Positions 59,015 to 63,863 of a stretch of 63,863 nt of DNA are shown piece after piece. Where the stretch lies: NCBI GenBank assembly GCA_002391675.1, contig DGFM01000038.1, forward strand, positions 1 through 63,863, given 5' to 3'. The DNA comes from Cloacimonetes bacterium UBA3900 (lineage in GTDB: Bacteria > Cloacimonadota > Cloacimonadia > Cloacimonadales > Cloacimonadaceae). The translations under genes and the position numbers were made by a program. The notes beneath the pieces were generated by a model. That model was not told the DNA's origin and did not search any database. It worked only from the letters and a program-made list of their open reading frames with translations. Each line of letters opens with the position of its first letter. Positions within the stretch are counted from its first letter, which is position 1.

Positions 59015-59785
59015 ATGCGTGACTTTACTTTGCAAACTTACTCTCTCTTGTTGGATGCGCTCATCAAAGCAGGATACGACTTTCAGACTTTCAGGGACTA
59101 TATGCTCAATCCCAAGCAGAGGGTCGTGATCCTCAGGCATGACGTGGATAAAATGCCGGGCAACTCACTCTCTTTTGCCAAAGTAGAGGCTGAAAAGCAG
59201 TTGTCTGCATCCTATTACTTCCGGATTGTGAAGGAAAGCCTGGAGGCGGATAAACTGCTCTCCATTCGAAGTCTCGGTCACGAGATCGGCTATCACTACG
59301 AAGACATGGACCCTGCTAAAGGGGATTCATCGGTAGCGATAGAGAGCTTCAAGCAAAACCTTGCTCTCTTAAGGAAGTTGGCTCCCATTGAGACTATCTG
59401 TATGCATGGCAGTCCGCTTTCCAAATATGATAACAAAGACCTTTGGAAAGACTATAATTATCGGGATTACGGCATTATCGGTGAGCCCTACTTTGATCTG
59501 GACTACAATGAGGTTTTCTATGTGACGGACACGGGCCGCAAGTGGAACAACGCCGATGCCAGCATCAGAGATAAGGTGGAAAGTGGTTTTGATATCAGGA
59601 TTGACAGCACATTTCACTTTATCCAACTGCTCAAAGAGAATAAACTGCCGGACAAGATGATGATCAATACACATCCGCAGCGCTGGGATAACAATATGTT
59701 GCCCTGGCTGCGGGAGCTGGTGCTGCAAAACGTGAAGAATGTGGCAAAGAGAGTTTTGGCGCAGCTTCGTCACAAAAGTTCTTGA
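59015..59785 (+). CDS. Polysaccharide-deacetylase-fold protein (HDVD type)
   Basis: The opening motif VVILRHDVDKMPGNSLSFAK has the aspartate pair of the NodB fold. EIGYHYEDMDP and the later ICMHGSPLSKYDNKDLW and MMINTHPQRWDN provide the other active-site positions. It resembles cytoplasmic deacetylase-like proteins of glycan loci and, unlike the homologue at 17415, keeps both aspartates. AAGGA lies ahead of ATG 59015. Substrate unknown. Confidence 0.75.
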   Translation: MRDFTLQTYSLLLDALIKAGYDFQTFRDYMLNPKQRVVILRHDVDKMPGNSLSFAKVEAEKQLSASYYFRIVKESLEADKLLSIRSLGHEIGYHYEDMDPAKGDSSVAIESFKQNLALLRKLAPIETICMHGSPLSKYDNKDLWKDYNYRDYGIIGEPYFDLDYNEVFYVTDTGRKWNNADASIRDKVESGFDIRIDSTFHFIQLLKENKLPDKMMINTHPQRWDNNMLPWLRELVLQNVKNVAKRVLAQLRHKSS

Positions 59786-59883
59786 CCGTAGTCAGGGGAC
59801 ATCTATGTTGAGCTCAACTTTACAATTTCTGCAAACCAATCTATCGGATCTCAGATCAACCTAAATGGAGGATTGATATAAAC

Positions 59884-60813
59884 ATGAAATACTTAGTCAC
59901 TGGTGGAGCCGGTTTCATTGGCTCCAACATCGTAGCCGAACTTTTGAAGCAAGGCCAGGAAGTGGTGGTCTTGGACAACTTTGCCACAGGCAAGCGGGAG
60001 AACATCCTGCCGTATGTGAAGAACCCGCTATTTACCATGATTGAGGGCGATATACGCAGCTTTCACATCGTGCGTTCTGCCGTGAAGGGAGTGGATTATA
60101 TCCTGCATCAGGGTGCCTTGCCGTCCGTGCCGCGTTCCATCAACGATCCCATTACAACCAATGACGTGAACGTCCTCGGTATGCTGAACATCCTGGAAGC
60201 AGCCAAGGAGTTTGGAGTCAAGCGCGTGGTTTTGGCATCCTCTTCTTCTATCTACGGGGATAGCGAAACCTTGCCCAAGGTAGAAGATATGCGCGTGAAT
60301 CCCATGTCTCCCTACGCTCTCACCAAATATGCGCAAGAGCGTTATTGCCAGGTGTTTTACAAGCTCTATGGCTTGGAGACGGTTGCCTTGCGCTACTTTA
60401 ACGTTTTTGGCCCCAATCAGGATCCCACCTCGCAATACAGCGCCGTGATACCTAAGTTTATCAGGCTGATCAAGAATGACAAAGAGCCCGTGATCTACGG
60501 AGACGGAACCCAAAGCCGTGACTTCACCTACGTGGAAAACAACGTCTGGGCAAACATCCAGGCCTGCACCGCAGAAAAGGCGCCGGGCGAGGTGATCAAC
60601 GTTGCCTGTGGAGAGCGCTATACCCTGATCGAGCTGGTGCAGATGATCAACAAAATCCTGGGTAAAAACATCGAGCCTAAGTTCGCACCCGATAGAGCAG
60701 GGGATGTGAAGCACTCTCAGGCAGGCATCGAGAAGGCGAAAGATATCTTGGGCTACAAAGTGAGAGTGAGCTTTGAGGAGGGACTGGAAAGGACAGTTCC
60801 GTCTGTGAAATAG
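59884..60813 (+). CDS. WbpP/TviC-like UDP-HexNAc(A) 4-epimerase
   Basis: This is an extended SDR with KYLVTGGAGFIGSNIVAELL, the subgroup-specific HQGALPSVPRSINDPITTND, the catalytic SSSSIYGDSETLPK and YALTKYAQERYC (YxxxK), and RYFNVFGPNQDPTSQYSAVI. These mark WbpP/TviC epimerases that interconvert UDP-GlcNAc and UDP-GalNAc or the uronic acids. It supplies GalNAc-type donors. A GGAGG lies 12 bases before the ATG, rather far. Confidence 0.85.
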   Translation: MKYLVTGGAGFIGSNIVAELLKQGQEVVVLDNFATGKRENILPYVKNPLFTMIEGDIRSFHIVRSAVKGVDYILHQGALPSVPRSINDPITTNDVNVLGMLNILEAAKEFGVKRVVLASSSSIYGDSETLPKVEDMRVNPMSPYALTKYAQERYCQVFYKLYGLETVALRYFNVFGPNQDPTSQYSAVIPKFIRLIKNDKEPVIYGDGTQSRDFTYVENNVWANIQACTAEKAPGEVINVACGERYTLIELVQMINKILGKNIEPKFAPDRAGDVKHSQAGIEKAKDILGYKVRVSFEEGLERTVPSVK

Positions 60814-60964
60814 TGGCCGAGTGTGATCGGGTATGGCAATTGGTAAGGAGAATTAGGGCAGGTAGGCATTCAAGGAAATATATGCTTGGAAGAAAGCGTG
60901 GTCTTTAGCATCACGACGAACAGTCCGGCTTGGCCGGCTGATCTTTATTCCTGAAGGAAGTGTT

Positions 60965-62566
60965 ATGAAACACAAAATCACCAAAGTCTCGCTTTTTATT
61001 CTCAACATCGCCATCGTGGTAGTTGCCTTCTTGTTGGCAGCCAAGTTTTTGAAGACGAGAAGCCGTTTGGCTGTAATCAACTACTGGAGGCCCATGATTC
61101 CATTTATGGTTATCTGGATTGGCACCGGCGTCTGGGGGCTCAAGTATTCGCTGAAGACGGTAAACAGTGGTGCCGAGATGGCCCGACGTGTGCTCAAGTG
61201 CGACGTGGTGGCGGCTGCCATCATTTTTGGCCTCATGTTTGTCTTCAATCTTTTCCACTATTCCAGGGCTATGGTGCTGGGTACCATGTTAGGTTCGGTG
61301 GTTATCGAACTATTTCTCTATGTGGGAATGTATTATGCACTGAGGTTCCGCACAGAAAACGAGACTTATGCCAGCACAAAACTGGTGACTCATTCCACAG
61401 AACTGGAGGAGTCGCAAAGCCCGAAATTCTTCATTGACAGCGCCAATGCCGTACCCGCAATCTCGGATACTACCTATATGCCGCCTTATGATGAGGTGAG
61501 CTCAGAGAACAGCATCATGATGCCGCTTCGTGAGAAATATCTGGCGGGAGACCGAGAGCTGTTTGACTTCATCAACGAATACCTGGATCTTACCCGTTTT
61601 GGCAAAGATGAAACACTCGTCCTGAACAGTGCTCAAATCTACAACATCCAAAACGAGGAGAAAGGCTCACGTCAGCTCTTTATCAATCTCCATAAGATCA
61701 ATGACCACCGTCGCCTCAACCGCTACATCATCCGCGTCAATGAAATGTTAGTGGATGGAGGAGTATATATCTGTCACGGCCAGACCATCCTGCAGCGTCG
61801 TAACGACGTCCTGAAGCGCTATACTCCCTACTTGGGCATCTTCGTTTACGGCTTTGAATTTATCCTCAAGAGGGTGTTTCCCAAGCTGCCCGTTCTGCAG
61901 GGCTGGTATTTTGCCATCACCAAAGGCAAAGGAAGGGCGCTATCCGAAACGGAAATGCTGGGACGCTTCTACTTCTGCGGTTTTGAACTGATCCACAAGC
62001 GTGAGATCAATGGCAAGATGCACTTTATCCTCAAGAAAACCGGGGCACCGCGCACGGATACGAATCCCACCTACGGGCCCTTTATCCGCCTCAAACGCCT
62101 TGGAAAAGACGGCAAGGTTATCTATGTGAAAAAGCTGCGCACCATGCATCCCTACAGCGAATACCTGCAGAGCTACGTGTATGCCACGGGCAATCTGGAG
62201 GAAGGCGGCAAGTTCAAGAATGACTTCAGAGTGACTTCCTGGGGGAGGGTGTTGCGCAAGCTGTGGATAGATGAGTTGCCACAGTTTTTAAACTTTTTCA
62301 AAGGAGAGCTGGGATTGGTGGGCGTGCGGGCGCTCAGTGAACACTACTTCTCGCTGTATCCGCCCGACGTGCAGGAGCTGCGTCTCAAGACAAAGCCCGG
62401 CCTGCTGCCACCTTTCTATGCGGATATGCCCAAGACTTTTGACGAGATCGTGGAATCCGAAAGAAGATACCTCTTGCAAAAGCTGGAAAAACCCTTCAGA
62501 ACCGACTGGAAATACTTCTGGAAAGGAGTGTGGAACATCGTGGTGAAAAGGGCGAGGAGCGGATGA
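60965..62566 (+). CDS. Atypical bacterial sugar transferase (initiating phosphoglycosyltransferase-like)
   Basis: Four N-terminal membrane helices (about 1-125) and a soluble middle part (about 180-355; VNEMLVDGGVYICHGQTILQ, LKRVFPKLPVLQGWYFAITK) come first. The C-terminus has sugar-transferase motifs KKLRTMHPYSEY, GRVLRKLWIDELPQFLNFFK and GELGLVGVRALSEHYF. This links a sugar phosphate to undecaprenyl phosphate in WcaJ/PglC-like enzymes. The normal PGITG(L/W) near the end reads PGLLPPFYADMP, and the middle part is not found in WcaJ; it vaguely resembles a methyltransferase-like domain. AAGGAAG lies before the ATG. It is the second initiating enzyme in the window. Confidence 0.75.
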   Translation: MKHKITKVSLFILNIAIVVVAFLLAAKFLKTRSRLAVINYWRPMIPFMVIWIGTGVWGLKYSLKTVNSGAEMARRVLKCDVVAAAIIFGLMFVFNLFHYSRAMVLGTMLGSVVIELFLYVGMYYALRFRTENETYASTKLVTHSTELEESQSPKFFIDSANAVPAISDTTYMPPYDEVSSENSIMMPLREKYLAGDRELFDFINEYLDLTRFGKDETLVLNSAQIYNIQNEEKGSRQLFINLHKINDHRRLNRYIIRVNEMLVDGGVYICHGQTILQRRNDVLKRYTPYLGIFVYGFEFILKRVFPKLPVLQGWYFAITKGKGRALSETEMLGRFYFCGFELIHKREINGKMHFILKKTGAPRTDTNPTYGPFIRLKRLGKDGKVIYVKKLRTMHPYSEYLQSYVYATGNLEEGGKFKNDFRVTSWGRVLRKLWIDELPQFLNFFKGELGLVGVRALSEHYFSLYPPDVQELRLKTKPGLLPPFYADMPKTFDEIVESERRYLLQKLEKPFRTDWKYFWKGVWNIVVKRARSG

Positions 62567-62616
62567 GCCTCCTCTTTAGCTGCATATGAACTATCAGGAT
62601 AAAACAAGGAACTAAT

Positions 62617-63708
62617 ATGAAAAACATACATCTAATCGTGGGTGCACGTCCCAACTTCATGAAGATGGCGCCTCTATATGACGAGCTGTCCCTGCATAAG
62701 GACAGGTTCAATCCGCAGATCGTCCACACCGGACAGCATTATGACAGGAAAATGTCCAAGCTCTTTTTTGAGGACTTGGGTATGCCCGCACCTCATGCAT
62801 ATCTGAAGGTGGGCTCGGGCACGCACGGACAGCAGACTGCACGCATCATCGAGAGATATGAAGAGTATATCCTGGATGGCAACAGGCCGGATCTGGTGAT
62901 CGTGGCGGGAGATGTCAATTCCACCATCGCCTGCGCCCTGGTGGCCAAGAAGCTGCATATCCCGGTGGCTCATTTGGAAGCGGGTTTACGCAGTTTTGAC
63001 GAGCGTATGCCGGAGGAAATCAACCGCGTGCTGACGGATCGCATCTCAGACCTGCTGCTCACACCCTCCATGGACGGCAATGAAAACCTGATCAAAGAAG
63101 GAATCGATCCCGCCAAAATCCACTTGGTGGGCAATATCATGATCGACTCCCTCATCAACCACCGCCAGAAAGCCATGGTCTCAAACATCCATCAGGAACT
63201 GGGCATAGAAGAGGGCACAGATTACGCACTCGTGACTCTGCACAGACCCTCAAACGTGGATGTGGCCTCCGGACTGAATATGCTGCTGGACGCCTTCAAC
63301 TACATCGGCAAGCAGATCAAGCTGGTCTTTCCCATGCATCCACGCACCAAAAAGAACATCGAACGCCTGGGCTTGCAGGATAAACTGGAAGCCATCCCCA
63401 ATCTATACATCACCGAACCGATCGGATACCTGGACTTCATGAAACTGCAGATGAATGCCAAACTCATCCTCACGGACTCCGGCGGCATCCAGGAAGAATC
63501 CACCTACTTCGGCATCCCCTGCCTCACCCTCAGAGAAAACACCGAAAGACCCATCACCATCACCGAAGGCACAAACCAACTGGTACCTCTTGACTCCAAA
63601 AGCATCATTGAATATACCATGAGGATACTGGACGGTGACATCAAACAAGGTTCTATTCCCAAATACTGGGACGGCAAGACCGCTGAGCGAGTGGTGGCGT
63701 TATTGTGA
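62617..63708 (+). CDS. wecB: UDP-GlcNAc 2-epimerase, non-hydrolysing (WecB type)
   Basis: The enzyme converts UDP-GlcNAc to UDP-ManNAc. Family motifs are complete: LIVGARPNFMKMAPLYDEL, HTGQHYDRKMSKLFFEDLGM, VAGDVNSTIACALVAKKL, HLEAGLRSFDERMPEEINR, TLHRPSNVD and LTDSGGIQEESTYFGIPCLT. At 363 residues the length is right. AAGGA lies six bases before the ATG. It is distinct from the CapG copy at 56387 in the HTGQHYD motif. ManNAc may be a component of the repeat unit or a precursor of ManNAcA. Confidence 0.92.
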   Translation: MKNIHLIVGARPNFMKMAPLYDELSLHKDRFNPQIVHTGQHYDRKMSKLFFEDLGMPAPHAYLKVGSGTHGQQTARIIERYEEYILDGNRPDLVIVAGDVNSTIACALVAKKLHIPVAHLEAGLRSFDERMPEEINRVLTDRISDLLLTPSMDGNENLIKEGIDPAKIHLVGNIMIDSLINHRQKAMVSNIHQELGIEEGTDYALVTLHRPSNVDVASGLNMLLDAFNYIGKQIKLVFPMHPRTKKNIERLGLQDKLEAIPNLYITEPIGYLDFMKLQMNAKLILTDSGGIQEESTYFGIPCLTLRENTERPITITEGTNQLVPLDSKSIIEYTMRILDGDIKQGSIPKYWDGKTAERVVALL

Positions 63709-63741
63709 CGAGGAGGCCTTCCTCTCTGATAGGAGATAGAT

Positions 63742-63863
63742 ATGAAAGACAAAGTGGACGCTTTAGAAAAACGTAACCGGGAACTGAAGGAAGAATTGGA
63801 AAAGCTTCGCCTGCACATCAATTTTATGCAAACCAGGCTTGAAGTCATGTTAGAGGAAGGAGT
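63742..63863 (+). CDS. Partial gene: N-terminal coiled coil, cut by the window end
   Basis: AGGAG (63731-63735) lies six bases before ATG 63742, and the frame stays open to the last base. The visible 40 residues (MKDKVDALEKRNRELKEELE onwards) form a heptad-rich, charged coiled coil. No family can be assigned from this fragment. It follows wecB after 33 bases and so probably belongs to the same operon. Confidence 0.6.
   Translation, partial: MKDKVDALEKRNRELKEELEKLRLHINFMQTRLEVMLEEG

Noticed and set aside
1..63863. tRNA, rRNA and replication-origin signals
   Set aside because: I looked for tRNA arm signatures, rRNA words and DnaA-box clusters in the intergenic stretches and found none.

Overview
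The window looks like a chromosomal piece of an FCB-group bacterium, most probably a Candidatus Cloacimonadota relative. This rests on a giant SprA barrel protein and a PorZ-like propeller protein (type IX secretion), set among ordinary core genes, with clear Shine-Dalgarno sites, frequent TTG/GTG starts and TTGACA-type promoter boxes, which Bacteroidota usually lack. No rRNA, tRNA or CRISPR array was seen. The assignment is an inference from gene content only.

Layout. (1) 0.4-4.2 kb: a class III cyclase/ATPase/TPR signalling protein followed by a secreted caspase homologue that has lost both catalytic residues. (2) 4.3-7.5 kb: housekeeping genes rocD, era and coaX. (3) 7.5-16.3 kb: sprA and a PorZ-like gene. 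(4) 16.3-19.1 kb, minus strand: a deacetylase-like protein and a WecA/TagO-type initiating phosphotransferase. (5) 19.2-22.5 kb: a junction of hairpin repeats, an IS256-family element and dispersed repeats, with no host gene. (6) 22.6-54 kb: a visibly more A+T-rich accessory locus for a surface glycan. It encodes a beta-helix lipoprotein, an ABC flippase, a LegB-like dehydratase, a decarboxylase/aminotransferase/aldolase cassette, six GT4 glycosyltransferases, a PtmE-like nucleotidyltransferase, a Wzy-like polymerase, deacetylases, a PaaK/CapK-like ligase, two ATP-grasp enzymes and an asparagine-synthase homologue. Embedded in it are an ATPase-DUF4276 pair plus an orphan DUF4276 gene (possible phage defence) and several scars: an acetyltransferase remnant, an IS3 orfA remnant and heptamer repeats. 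(7) 54.2-63.9 kb: a G+C-richer block with the UDP-L-FucNAc pathway (capE-capF-capG), a TviC/WbpP-like epimerase, an unusual sugar transferase, wecB and the start of a coiled-coil gene.

How it fits together. The locus can make UDP-FucNAc, UDP-ManNAc and probably a GDP-linked 6-deoxy-4-keto-HexNAc. It can build repeat units on undecaprenyl phosphate by one of two initiating transferases, flip them with an ABC transporter and polymerise them with Wzy. It can also trim them (deacetylases) and probably amidate or acylate them (ligases). The neighbouring T9SS genes suggest that some of this glycan could anchor T9SS cargo, but that is inference.

Most interesting points: the LegB-like/PLP-decarboxylase/class IV aminotransferase/HpcH-aldolase cassette without the rest of a nonulosonic-acid pathway; the split DUF4276 system; the pseudo-caspase beside the cyclase-ATPase; a DegT-DUF354 fusion with an internal ribosome-binding site at the joint; a dispersed TTCGTG-rich repeat with a covarying hairpin; and an ATP-grasp protein whose N-terminus is translated from heptamer repeats.
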